Of a stretch of 64,000 bases of DNA, positions 35,235-47,000 are shown in pieces. Within the stretch, counting starts at the first letter, position 1, and each line of letters opens with the position of its first letter. Made by a program: the position numbers and the translations under genes. The stretch spans positions 1 through 64,000 of the forward strand of contig JAIQCW010000088.1 in NCBI GenBank assembly GCA_020283715.1. Direction: 5' to 3'. The DNA comes from Cytauxzoon felis (taxonomy: Eukaryota > Apicomplexa > Aconoidasida > Piroplasmida > Theileriidae). The notes below the pieces were generated by a model. That model saw nothing but the letters and a program-made list of their open reading frames with translations, searched no databases and was not told where the DNA came from.

Positions 35235-38200
35235 ATGGATGTCTTGGAAGATCACATGGTAACATCTCCGTTGCCATGTGTATATTTGGTAACAACATCT
35301 GAATCGCAGGCTGAATTTAGTAAGATAATAACAGATTCTGGTAAAGCACGTACAATAAATGGTAGTGAAAGAATACATATTAAAGTAATACACTATGACG
35401 ATTTAAAGGTTGCCAAAGACATTCATAAAGATTGGTTATACCTGGAACGTTATGAACCAACATGTATAATGTTTTGTAGAGATTGGAATAATTATGAGAT
35501 AGATAACAATTTGAATAGTAATGTTAATCCAGTTCTTGATTCATCTGTAGTAAACGTTTTACCATCGAGAGATTTGGAACAAGATGAAGAGAAAGAAAGC
35601 AAGACTATAAAGGGTACATTAAAGCAATTAGAGACATTAGTAAGGGAGGATGTGGAAAACTGTATATCCAAGTATAGAGATTTTATGGTAAATACGACTA
35701 ATAAATGTAAAATTTTGTTTTTGATATTGTTAGACGAAAACGTTAAGGATCCTAACAAAGTCGTATCTGGTTTGAAGACTTTGAACCCTAATGAAGTTGC
35801 AGCAGTATGTGTTACTTGTGGATTCAATGATATTTCAACGAAATTAGCAAAGGTAGAGCAGATTATGTATGAAATTAGTTTATCGTATTATGAAAAGAAG
35901 ATAAAAAGGATATCTAAAGCTACAAGTAGTTTGAAATATCATGTTCAAAGTAAAAATGATCATTTCGATGTTTTGAAGTTAGCTGCATTATATTTTAAAC
36001 TGGGTTATTTTTCCGAATTTTTGTCTAACACTAAGGATTCTGCTAATAAATATAATCACGCTTGGAACTTGATCAAACAGATGAAATTTGACACATATAC
36101 TGCTGATAAAATCGCATTAGCTTTATTTACTTCACTGAGGATTATAAATGGATATTTTTCATCCAATAATATAATGAACGCTCTTACCTTTTCATTGGAG
36201 GTAATAAACTTTATTGATATAATCTACAATACACATATAGATTTGTATTATAAATTTGCTTATAATATTTGTTTTAATGTAGCGGATAAACTTGAATATC
36301 TCGGCAAAAATGATTCTAAGAATCAAATAACATTGATACAACAGGCATCTCATTATTTTAAATGGGCTATTAAGTTTATAATTTATTATAGGGAATTGTA
36401 TAAGTATACTAATGTTAAGAATTTCGGTAATATATTATTTTATGAGGATGAAGATTTTAAACGATATTATGTAGGTTATGTTAAACGTGTCGAGGATGAG
36501 GTATTAATTGGGAATAAGGATGCTACAGAACCTTTAATTAAAGTTACAACTGAGTCAAGCTGTAATGAAGAGGGTAATACTACTTCTGAAATTGCAAATA
36601 TAGAGGAATCACCAATCATTGATTCAACACAGTCACCATTATCTAACGAAAGCAATGATGATTGCTTTGAAGAAGCTTCTGAATCATCGATAAAGATTAC
36701 AGAATTGAAAATGATGGATATTACACATTCTATGATTAAACGCTTATTGAATTGTTTGAGCCGTTATAGTTGGAATAATAGTATGGTTGAATGTTATGTA
36801 CTACTTGGTGATTCATATTATATATCTAGGGATTATAAACATGCGTTACATATATATATTGCCATTTGTAATAGTATAGTATATTCAGTACAATTGGAAA
36901 TTGTTGATGAGGATGTAGAGATTGATCAATTGAGGTTTATTAATATATGTCTATTTGGCGAGATGAAGAATAATAAGAATTGGTTGTATATATTTCGTAG
37001 ATTATTATCAAGGATTATAATATTATTATGTAATATAATGAATAATTTGCCTAAGCCACCAAAGATTATTTATGATTGTGCGGATTTAACATTTGAATTA
37101 AAAAATGATGTAGATGAATCTGACTCTTTATTTCCATCGAGTTATAAAATGATATTAATAAAGGGTTTATTGACTTTGATATCGTTATTATCATATGAAG
37201 AGTTGTTTTATGAATATATTTTGTCATTAAGTCTGTTGCCATGTATGTCTAATTTAAAGAGCTTTATAATATTGAATAAAAATCATACGAGTCAATATAT
37301 AACATCCTGTTATAATAAAAAAGATGATGAATTGAATATGTATGTTGATATTTTATTGAATTTTAATTTGGATTTACCATTTGATATTGAAGTATGTGAA
37401 GGGTTTATTAATACTTCCATTGGTATTTCATCATTTTACACAAGAAACTGTACCTACGATGACAAGAATTATGTAATGTATACAACGAATGAGGAGGCTT
37501 TAGCTAAGACTGTGAAGATACCAAAGGATGTGAATATTTTATTGCTGTTAACCTTAACATCAAATTTTAAGTTTACAAGTAAACATTTTAGAGTAATAAG
37601 TGTATGTTTGAAATGGCAATTGAATAATATTACTGTATATTGTATATTACCATCATTAATGCTTTATCATTATGAGAGCAAATACAGTATTGAAGGTAAG
37701 ATTGTTTTAACTGAAAATGTATTATCGTTGGGTTTTATTAGTAGCTCTACTATAGAGGATGATATGATGTACAACTATGATAAGAGATTGGAATTTGATG
37801 ATCGTATAATGTTGTTAATGTATAAGGCACTGGAGATGACATTAGATGAATATAATCTGACAAATGACAATATAAAGTTGTTTAAGATTATTAATAACCT
37901 AAATGTTAAAGTATATACAGATGATATAATCTGTAATGTATTGACACCAATTATATTTGTCATAACTTGTAATGATGAGCTGTTGGCACAATTTTACTCT
38001 GATTTTGATGTCATTATAGATGTGATTAATAGCAATAATGACTTGTATATACTGTCATATGAAAAGCAATTAATCAATTGTAATAAAATTATCTTCAACT
38101 TTGAAGAATCCATTCTATATAACGACAATATAAAACTAGATATTAAGTTAAGCACTGATGATACTAATACTACAACACCACTGCTATATAAATTCGATGA

Positions 38201-39619
38201 GATACCTTCGTGGTACAATGAATTACTCAGGGATGTATCCGAAGATTATAACTCGGTCTACCTCATTTTTGGACTACTCAAGGTCTACAAACCCGGAATC
38301 AACGACGATAAATTCAATATTTACTGCAAATTGAAAGAAAATACGAGGAATATGATACATAATGTTGAAGACGTTCGTCCTTCATCTTTTGAAATAACAC
38401 CCTCATCATCTGACTACCATCATACACACTCTTTGGATGGAATTCGTCCTTCATCATATTCTGTGGATAAAATGTTGGTATCTACAAAGTTTATAGAATC
38501 CTACGCACATGAACAAATGAGTGTCTACCTGAGGTTTGTTGGAAATTTTCAAGCTTTATCTTATCCTTTAGCATCGAAGATGTCTATAACAATACAATCG
38601 GTAACAAATTTCAATTCCTCTCCATAAAGTGCTACAATAATACACCAATAAAGTATAAAATAACAGAAGCCAATATATTTAACGACAATAATGTCATCGC
38701 AGGTTTGTTGAAGTGACGCTCATATGCTCACCATTATATCACATCTTCACCATCATCATTTATCCGCAGATGAAAAGTCGTTATTGGGGTTTGTAACCAG
38801 CATGGGTGGATATGAGCATGTAAATTTCATGTATAAGCTACAACCCAATACCAAAAAGGTATTTTGCTAGATGACGCTCTACCTGAAGTCCAATTCTATC
38901 TTCTATACTTCCTATCTCCCATTGCATGGACCTCTATTTGAAGAGATCTATTCAATGGGATAGAAGGATGTAGACATATCTGTGAAAACATTTCAGACTC
39001 ATATATTTTCTTACTCTTATTTATCTTTAGATTATTGGAATGTGTAGTGTAAAATTTGTACAATCGATTGATAAAGCATTTACTTATCCATTTAATTACA
39101 TGACTGATTTCATTAAATCGATTGTTAATGTTAGTTTTCATAATATTTACCCTCAATTTCCTCTAGGGTTACATAGATGTCGTGGATGAGTCTGGTGATA
39201 TATATATTGACATCAAGCATGATAGTATAGTAAAATTGAATGAGGAATTTGAATTTAATGTAACTTTATACAATAATACTGAACATAAACAGGTTGGTTG
39301 AAGTTGAAAACATGGCATTTTACACATGAACTCCCTCCCTCAGGAATGTAATGTTTGTCTGGACAAAGTGGATGGACTAGTGTTGTCTGAGCCGAACTCA
39401 TTGGATGTATTAATGATGCCAAAGTCGTCAGACATGTTGCGATGGACTATAAAGTCTGAGAGGTAAATAATGTATTAGATAACAAAAATGGCAGTAATCT
39501 CATATAGGTGTGGATATTGTGATATACCGAGGGTGAATGTCGCTAAAAAAAACAACTTGCATCCTAGCGATGCCATAATTAGATCGCATCCCACTCGTGT
39601 ATGCGTTACAGATCGCTAG
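35235..39619 (+). CDS. TRAPPC11: TRAPPC11 (foie gras-type) trafficking protein
   Basis: Component of the TRAPP tethering complex acting in ER-Golgi traffic. The long first exon (to about 38595) starts MDVLEDHMVTSPLPCVYLVT. The family core is at about residues 190-290: VAAVCVTCGFNDISTKLAKV, then MYEISLSYYEKKIKRISKAT and DVLKLAALYFKLGYFSEFLS, matching the foie gras domain order. Apparent stop codons after 38627 are bypassed if a 31-bp intron is removed. Further exons read CYNNTPIKYKITEANIFNDN, GYIDVVDESGDIYIDIKHDS, ECNVCLDKVDGLVLSEPNSL and RWTIKSERCGYCDIPRVNVA, a gryzun-like end stopping at 39619. The intron at 38865-39165 (about 300 bp) is long and has a repeat-like scar near 38880. An annotation that stops at 38627 would miss the C-terminal domain. 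Confidence 0.65.
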
Positions 39620-39797
39620 TAATACTAATATAATTATAAATTTAACTAATCTTGTATGATATATATAGCACTTATTGATGAAAACATCGTGCACAGAGTG
39701 CAAACAGCGGTATGTGCAATATGATTGTGTAGTTATTAAATATTATAGGTTGATTTGTAAATAACAATAGGGATTTAATAGGAAATTAACATTTAAG

Positions 39798-40940
39798 ATG
39801 GTATTTTTTTCGAAAAAGAATGGAATATATAGTTCCAAATTGGCGTTACATTGTTATGGTGTGGCCTTACAAGCTATGATAGGTATGAAGATGATATTAT
39901 GCTCCCCAAATTCAACTGATTTCTCTTTATTGTTTAATGTGCGTTCATTAGATGGATTATCTAAATTAGGTTTCGATTTATTACAATATGGTGGCGTAAT
40001 ACATTTGTTGTTATCAGTGGTCACATTTGCCGGTGTATTATTTACACATTTTGTTGCTAGTGTATTCAAATGGCCTATGATAATAATAACTATGGTCCAG
40101 GGTTCGTATTGCAGTAGTACGGCAATGGCATGTGCATATTTCTTGCAACGTGGTTATACGAATGTAAACTCGATGGTCAGTTATTTGAGTACCAGTATAT
40201 CAGTCCTAGGTTTCGACTTTGCAAATGAGAGTATATTAGTAGATAACAGAGAGGATGTATTTGTACTTGGTTTAATGGCTATAATGGCGTCATCATTATA
40301 CAGCAGAGCTGGTGTAATTAAGGGTGACGAATCAGCACCAGAGGCAATGGTTGTAGCACCAAGTTTAACTCTAGGTTTAGCCATTTCATTCTGTCTTTGG
40401 GGACCATGCAGAGATTATAGGATATTGGTCTTGGGTATATTTTGGTTTTTAATATGTCTAGCTGGTGAGGTTATATCAAGCGTATCAAGTTTTAGTTGTT
40501 TTAGATTTGTAAATGTAGCAATGGTCTTGGTTTATTTGCTTATGGTACTATTTTCTGTCATTACAATAGTACATTGTAGTAGTATTTATACTAATGGTAG
40601 ACTAGATCATTCATCATATGTAGCCATAGTCAGAGGACAAGTTGGCGAATTCATTGCCAGAAATGGAGTTGATGATTATTTGAATAGATATGTCGATACA
40701 GATTCTGTTATGAGTTATATAAAAACATTATCAACAGAACACACTGACGAACAAATCAATTTCTTCATGGGCAATGGTGATTTCTTAGTCGTTGTTATAT
40801 TATTGTCCACTTTCAACCTGTACTTTAGCATCACAGCAACTTTATTCACATTATTCCACTTTTTAGCCAAAGCTGCGGATAGTACACCATCTACCAATGA
40901 AGAATCTAAAGGTGTATGCATTGTGGTCGACCGTAAGTGA
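39798..40940 (+). CDS. Polytopic membrane protein of unknown function
   Basis: Single exon, 380 residues, MVFFSKKNGIYSSKLALHCY. I count about seven or eight hydrophobic segments: residues ~17-35, 63-85, 92-112, 130-145, 155-170, 190-215, 215-245, 335-360. There is a large hydrophilic loop (about 255-325) and a short polar tail. No transporter signature is recognisable. It has fewer Asn runs and more balanced codon use than neighbours. It may be a lineage-specific surface or organelle membrane protein. Function not known. Confidence 0.75.
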   Translation: MVFFSKKNGIYSSKLALHCYGVALQAMIGMKMILCSPNSTDFSLLFNVRSLDGLSKLGFDLLQYGGVIHLLLSVVTFAGVLFTHFVASVFKWPMIIITMVQGSYCSSTAMACAYFLQRGYTNVNSMVSYLSTSISVLGFDFANESILVDNREDVFVLGLMAIMASSLYSRAGVIKGDESAPEAMVVAPSLTLGLAISFCLWGPCRDYRILVLGIFWFLICLAGEVISSVSSFSCFRFVNVAMVLVYLLMVLFSVITIVHCSSIYTNGRLDHSSYVAIVRGQVGEFIARNGVDDYLNRYVDTDSVMSYIKTLSTEHTDEQINFFMGNGDFLVVVILLSTFNLYFSITATLFTLFHFLAKAADSTPSTNEESKGVCIVVDRK

Positions 40941-41166
40941 GGCGACGGCAATAGAACACTTGATTCCTAGGGTATAACATCTACATCCCATACTTTTCGC
41001 TTTATTCTACTCCATTCCTTTATCTCTATCTTAAATAATCATCTTCATGGTGAGGAATCCTCATTTCATTCCGCGATTTAAAACCCAATTTTTTCATCAC
41101 GATAAAAATGTAGCTTGAATTATTTACTTTTTTATATACATTTTTATATATATACTTTAATTTATA

Positions 41167-43740
41167 ATGTCGACCGATGGTGATTCATCCGATTGTATAT
41201 TTACATTTGGTAAACACAAGGGTCGTACATTTATAGATGTGTACAATAACGATTTGAATTACGTCAATTGGATTAAATCATTGGAAGAACCAACCGGAAA
41301 ATTATTAGAATTTTGTAATTTTATTAAAAATCATGAAATGTGTAGGAAGGCTACCGATTTACATCCGCAAGGAAGGCCATTGGGTAAAGATGACCAATAT
41401 ATTCAACAACCGCCGGAAAAACGACAACATACACTACCATACAGCAAAGTCACTTCTATTCACACAAACAAGGTACCTCTAGTAACCTCGCACGATCCAA
41501 TATACAATGGATCGATCAATGGCGCGACACATTTGTCAGAAGTTCACGATGGAACTTCTGTTAATGGATTTATGAAAGATGGAGATAAACAACTTCGTAT
41601 TGAGGTGAAGAATGGTCTAATGACAATAAGGAATAATAATGATGTCCTTCCACCTTCTAGTGATTTTCCACCTCCAATGGAATATGATTTGGAGGACTTG
41701 AAGCGGATAGAAATGCATACGCCAGTGCGTACAAGGATAACAGGTTACGATAGTAATGTATCTAGTAGAAAATCGAATGATATAATGGATGTGAATAATA
41801 AGCGTCCTAATTTATTGATAAATATACCATCGAATGATGGTAATGTAATAAATTCACGTAAGAGTGAATTGGAATCACCATGTATGATAGTAAATAAGGA
41901 GGAGGAGGAAAATAAGAGGATAGAATTGGATGGTATATTAGCATTGGTAATATATTCTGAGAATGAATTTTATTTAGAATATTGTAAGACGGTGAAGAAT
42001 ACTTTTAGTAGATGGACATGTTATATACCTTTGCAGGTATATGAATATTTAAATGGGTTAGGATTTGAGTCGAATAGTAGATTATTAGGTAGAGAACGTT
42101 GTATAACATATAAATCGGATGATTATAAGCTGATATTAAAGAATTTATATAAATTTGTACAAGATAGACATATGTTAGAGCCGATACCGAATTTTATATT
42201 ACGTACATTTCCAGAATTTAATAAATTTTCTAAAGAATATGAAATGCCATCAAGGACTGCACAATCAATTTATGGTTTACAGACACCATTTGGTAAAAGT
42301 AATGTTAAAGATTTTAGTAATTATATTGGTGAAGAATTATATAGAGAATTGAAACCATTTCAATACGAGGGTATACAATTTGGTATTATGAAGAATGGAC
42401 GTGTATTAATTGGTGATGAAATGGGTTTAGGTAAAACATTACAAGCATTAGGTATATCAGCATTTTATTCAATAGATTGGCCATTATTAATAGTATGTCC
42501 ATCATCATTAAGATTTCAATGGCGTGATCAATGTAAAAGATGGTTACCACATTTAATTATACATGATGATGATATATGTGTTATTAAGACTGGTAAACAT
42601 AAAATACAAGATAATGTTAAAATTGTTATAATATCTTATGATTTACTATCAAAAAATGAACATTTCCAAGATGATTATAAAATTATTATATGTGATGAAT
42701 CACATTATCTAAAGAATAGAACTGCTAAAAGGACTAAAACTATTGTACCATTATTAAAGAATGCTAAGAGAGTAATTCTACTTTCTGGTACACCAGCATT
42801 GAATATACCATCAGAATTATATGAACAATTATCATGTTTAATGCCATGTTTCTCATCTAATGCTGTTTTTGTTGAACGTTATTGTGAAAAAAGAATGAAT
42901 TGGTATACAAAAAAAATGGAATATGTTGGATCAAAACACACACATGAATTACATTTATTCCTTGTACGTACTGTTATGATTAGAAGGCTAAAGGATAATG
43001 TATTGCATGAATTACCACCAAAAATACGAACAAAAATACCTATTGAATTACCACCTGCATTCATTAAATCATATAAAAATTCAATTGAATTGAGGGAAAA
43101 AATTACAAATTCTAAAGATTTCGAAGAAGATTTCAAAAGCTTCCAAGAAATCTTCAAGTTGACTGGTGAAGCCAAATGTAAAGGAATCTGCGATTATATC
43201 CTCTATCTATTAGGAAATAATATTAAATTCCTAGTATTCGCACATCATCGATTTGTTATGGATGCTATTGAAGTTATTTTAAAAGATAAAAAAGTAAATT
43301 ATATTAGAATCGATGGATCAACACCACAAGATAAACGAGAAAAATTCGTCAAGAGATTTCAAGAAAAAGAAGAATGTACCGTTGCTATACTCTCACTCAC
43401 TGCATGTGGCACCGGACTTAATCTAACAGCATCTTCAACCGTAGTATTCGCCGAATTATTCTGGGTACCAGGACAAATGATACAAGCCGAAGATCGAGCA
43501 CATCGTCTAGGCACTAAACACACCGTCATCAATATTCACTACCTTATAGCAGAAAATTCTGTAGAAGAAACTGTATGGAAAGTAATCAATCGGAAATGGG
43601 AAACCATCACTTCCACACTCAATGGAGAAACCTCCAATCTCGCACTCAAGGAAAAAATCAATAAAAACCAAAATGTCACCAAAATATTCCTCAATAAAGA
43701 TACACACGATAATAGCAATATTGCAACACAAGTACATTGA
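41167..43740 (+). CDS. SMARCAL1: SMARCAL1/ZRANB3-like annealing helicase
   Basis: A SNF2-family DNA translocase expected to reanneal RPA-coated DNA at stalled forks. 857 residues, single exon. N-terminus CIFTFGKHKGRTFIDVYNND...YVNWIKS is the small exodeoxyribonuclease X-like C-terminal module ('F.FGKHKGK...YV.WI'). A HARP-like region lies at about residues 260-350. The ATPase starts LKPFQYEGIQFGIMKNGRVL, with Walker A DEMGLGKT, motif CPSSLRFQWRDQCKRW, DEAH-box variant ICDESHYLKN, motif III LLSGTPALN, and C-terminal LACGTGLNL-type motif (LTACGTGLNLTASSTVVFAE) and QAEDRAHRLG (motif VI). All motifs look intact. It is followed by repeat block R9. Confidence 0.88.
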   Translation: MSTDGDSSDCIFTFGKHKGRTFIDVYNNDLNYVNWIKSLEEPTGKLLEFCNFIKNHEMCRKATDLHPQGRPLGKDDQYIQQPPEKRQHTLPYSKVTSIHTNKVPLVTSHDPIYNGSINGATHLSEVHDGTSVNGFMKDGDKQLRIEVKNGLMTIRNNNDVLPPSSDFPPPMEYDLEDLKRIEMHTPVRTRITGYDSNVSSRKSNDIMDVNNKRPNLLINIPSNDGNVINSRKSELESPCMIVNKEEEENKRIELDGILALVIYSENEFYLEYCKTVKNTFSRWTCYIPLQVYEYLNGLGFESNSRLLGRERCITYKSDDYKLILKNLYKFVQDRHMLEPIPNFILRTFPEFNKFSKEYEMPSRTAQSIYGLQTPFGKSNVKDFSNYIGEELYRELKPFQYEGIQFGIMKNGRVLIGDEMGLGKTLQALGISAFYSIDWPLLIVCPSSLRFQWRDQCKRWLPHLIIHDDDICVIKTGKHKIQDNVKIVIISYDLLSKNEHFQDDYKIIICDESHYLKNRTAKRTKTIVPLLKNAKRVILLSGTPALNIPSELYEQLSCLMPCFSSNAVFVERYCEKRMNWYTKKMEYVGSKHTHELHLFLVRTVMIRRLKDNVLHELPPKIRTKIPIELPPAFIKSYKNSIELREKITNSKDFEEDFKSFQEIFKLTGEAKCKGICDYILYLLGNNIKFLVFAHHRFVMDAIEVILKDKKVNYIRIDGSTPQDKREKFVKRFQEKEECTVAILSLTACGTGLNLTASSTVVFAELFWVPGQMIQAEDRAHRLGTKHTVINIHYLIAENSVEETVWKVINRKWETITSTLNGETSNLALKEKINKNQNVTKIFLNKDTHDNSNIATQVH

Positions 43741-43837
43741 TCAAATAAAGTACTATATCAAGCTTTTGTTCATCCAAGATACTTCTATCCTTCCAACAAA
43801 TGTGGAATCATACAACTCTCCACTTTAGATCCATCCT

Positions 43838-43965
43838 TCTTCCACCTGAGGTCTAATCCAACTCTTCTCCACTCGCCGTGGTGGCTTCCTCTATTTATCT
43901 ATCTCTAAAGAGTAGAGCCACTCCCGGAGATCGTGGTAAGGGAAGATATGATTGGATATAGGGTT
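43838..43965 (+). repeat. Mosaic hairpin repeat block R9 (3' of SMARCAL1-like gene)
   Basis: Short copy (about 130 bp) between the helicase stop and the S1 gene stop (convergent genes). It has only one orientation of the main unit, read in the sense of the helicase: CCACCTGAGGT, CCACTCGCCGTGG hairpin, CTCT-AA-AGAG and GCCAC-(11 nt)-GTGG(T). Probably in the helicase 3' UTR. The rest of the 43741-44071 gap is AT-rich. Confidence 0.88.
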
Positions 43966-44071
43966 GAATGAGCAATGATTGTTAGATTGTTCACTTAGAG
44001 GTGGATGGGTATATTATGGCAATGTATAATATTTTAATTTAAGTAAAATTAAATTTACATGGTATTAATTT

Positions 44072-47000
44072 TTAATTCTCGGATTGTTTCCCGAAGTCGG
44101 GATAATGCTCGTCATCGACTATAGGCCCATCAGTGTTTTCGATGATCTTCTTATAGGTTGGTATGCGTTCGTAGATGAATTTGGGTGGTAGTATGTCGAG
44201 TACATTATCGATATTAACATCATCAATATTAATATTTAAACGTTTAAGCATCATTTGAAATCTACGATTACCTTTCAATAATCTCAATTTGATATTTAAA
44301 TCCTTCAATTTATCATCTTGTGTCATTTCAACAACATTCGGTACATGTTTATCAATGCCCTCGGGATAATATGTATACTTTTTATTATTTAGAACCTTTG
44401 GTTTCGGTCTCAATAAATTTACATACCTCTCCATATTAGGATCATCACGTCCAACAATCCTACATAAATTTATATAATTCACACGTGAAATTACCTATCA
44501 ATCTCCTCAAGCTCCTTCGCGGTCAAACATTTCTTTGCCATTCTAACCAACTTCTTATAACCCCTATCCTTATGTCTAAAGAACTTCCTCAAATCATATC
44601 CAGATGAATCTTCCATCAAAAATTCTTCATCAAAGGAAGTATTATAATTGAGTTGTCCATCGTTATGTGCATCTCCTTTACCATTAAATTGATCTTCTCT
44701 ACTCGAGGTCATCCACTCGCCGTGGTGGCTTCCCTTAATTATCTCCCCCTCCGCTTCCCCGAGATCAGCTGCGGGTACCACTTGAGGTCCAATCACTAGA
44801 CTTCTGCCACGATCTCTGGGAGTGGCTTTACTCTTTAGAGATAGGTAATTGGAAGAGCTCTCTGCAAGAGAATGCGAGGTGGATTGGACATCAAGTGGAG
44901 AGCTCTCTGCAAGAGGATGCGAGGTTGTAATCTTCGAGGTATCTTTTTTATTATTGGCTTCGATTAAATTCTTGTATTCATTTGGTTCGAATTTAGTGTA
45001 TAGGTATGAGCCAGTGACATTATCAACGTATTTTTTTATCCTGTTATAATTTGGTAAATATTGCCTGCGTATATTTTTAATTTTATCATTTTCATCGATA
45101 TTTTCATTATTTTCCCCATTTTCATCGATGTCCCCACATGATGTCATTGACTTTACTTCATTTAATATTTCTGACATGTTTATTATATCAACAGATGAGT
45201 TTCCAACTTCATCATCAACACTGATATTTTCCCCTTTTAAGTTGAAATTCAATAAATCGTCTTTTATACCCTCAACATCTCTACAAAATTTCTTGCAAAT
45301 TTTATACATCTTCTCCTTATCAATCGGTTTCCCTACAGCACCATTAATTGAAGGATTTTTACCCGACATTGAATGCCCAACATTAGACGTTTGTTGTTCA
45401 TTGCCCGGTCGTCGTCTCCCGTCACCAATAATTGTTGGTGATGTGAACCCATTGTCATTGAATTCCATAGCCTTTAATACATGTAGTGGTATTGTACTGT
45501 AATTATAATAATAAAATTGAAAGATAAACATACGGTATCTCCTCATCTACTTGACTAGACTTCTTGTGCTGCAGAAGGTTCTCACCCGAGGTATTTCCAC
45601 CGGGTGTTCCACCTGAGGTTGTCCTGCCGTCAGCTTTTTTATTTACTTCTCCCTCCGCTTCCCTGAGATCAGCTGCGGGTTCCACTCGAGGTCCAATCAC
45701 TATACTTCCACCACGATCTCTGGGAGTGGCATTACTCTTTAGAGATAGGTAATTGGAAGAGGCCTCCACGGCGAGTGGAACAGTGGTTGTAACCTCAGGT
45801 GGAGAGCTTAGGGCAGGATTGACATCTAGTGAAGAGACCCTAAGTTCAGTGGAAAGTCCTTTAATATTCGACGACTCACTCACAATATTCTCTGAGTTAG
45901 ATAATGAATTGATCGGTTTATTGACTGGATCATCTTCGTCTAAACCTGCTACCATTTTCTTGTGGTGATATATAGATCTTGGTCCGAATGTGCTAACATC
46001 CTCACCAAATAATGCAGAAGCACCTTTAGCATCATCTTCATCTGTTCCGATGATTTTGTTGGAGTATTCAAATGGGTTAAAATGACGTGTTTCCCTAATC
46101 ATATGAGCCAACTCTACAACTTCAGGGTCTTTATCCTCTTCAAATCTTTTAATCATTGAATCAACATATTCAGAATGTTCTTTGGATGTTGTGTCAATTT
46201 CTGGTGTAGAATACAAATCTGTTACATTTTTTATAGCTGACGTAGTATATTTTTTCTTATTCTCAGATAAGTTACTAGGAGGTGGATTGAATGCCTCCCA
46301 TAATGCATTGACAAGATTATGACGATTGTCTATAGTATTCTCTCTTGTATCCTCAGATAATGATTTATAATTTACAGTTTCACCTTGAATATCCCTTAAT
46401 GCTGATGTCATTTCATCTGTCACAATGTTGAAATATTCATTCGTTTTATTCTCATTGAAAGGTGTATATATGTTATCATCCCATACACCACTAACGCCAT
46501 ATTTATATATCGACCTCTCATTCGGTTTAGGTTCTATGGCTGTATCAGCCAAATCACCAATCTCAAATGCCAACCTATATTAATGAAATGGTATATTAAA
46601 GATAAAAACATACTTATTGAACTTATGTTTCTCCCTATTCAATTCTTGTTTAGTCATTTTGTCAGGATTCTTAAATAAACTTGCTTGCTGTTCTTTCAAC
46701 TCCTTCTGACGCTGAAGATTCTCCAAATATAATAAATGCTCAACCGTTGAATTACGAAAACCACCAACCTCCTTTAAATACTCATCATAACCACCCAATA
46801 ATTTCATTTGCTCAATCTCACGAACACGAAGTTCTTTCATCATATCACGCTTATAATCTCCCAAATATGCGGCTTGTTTTTCCAATGTCTCCTCACCTGT
46901 CATTACACGATTGTCTAAATCCTCACTCAATGAATTTTCAGATAATCGAATCCTATATTATAATTATGTACCCAGTGAATGAAATAGCAAATCGTCATAA

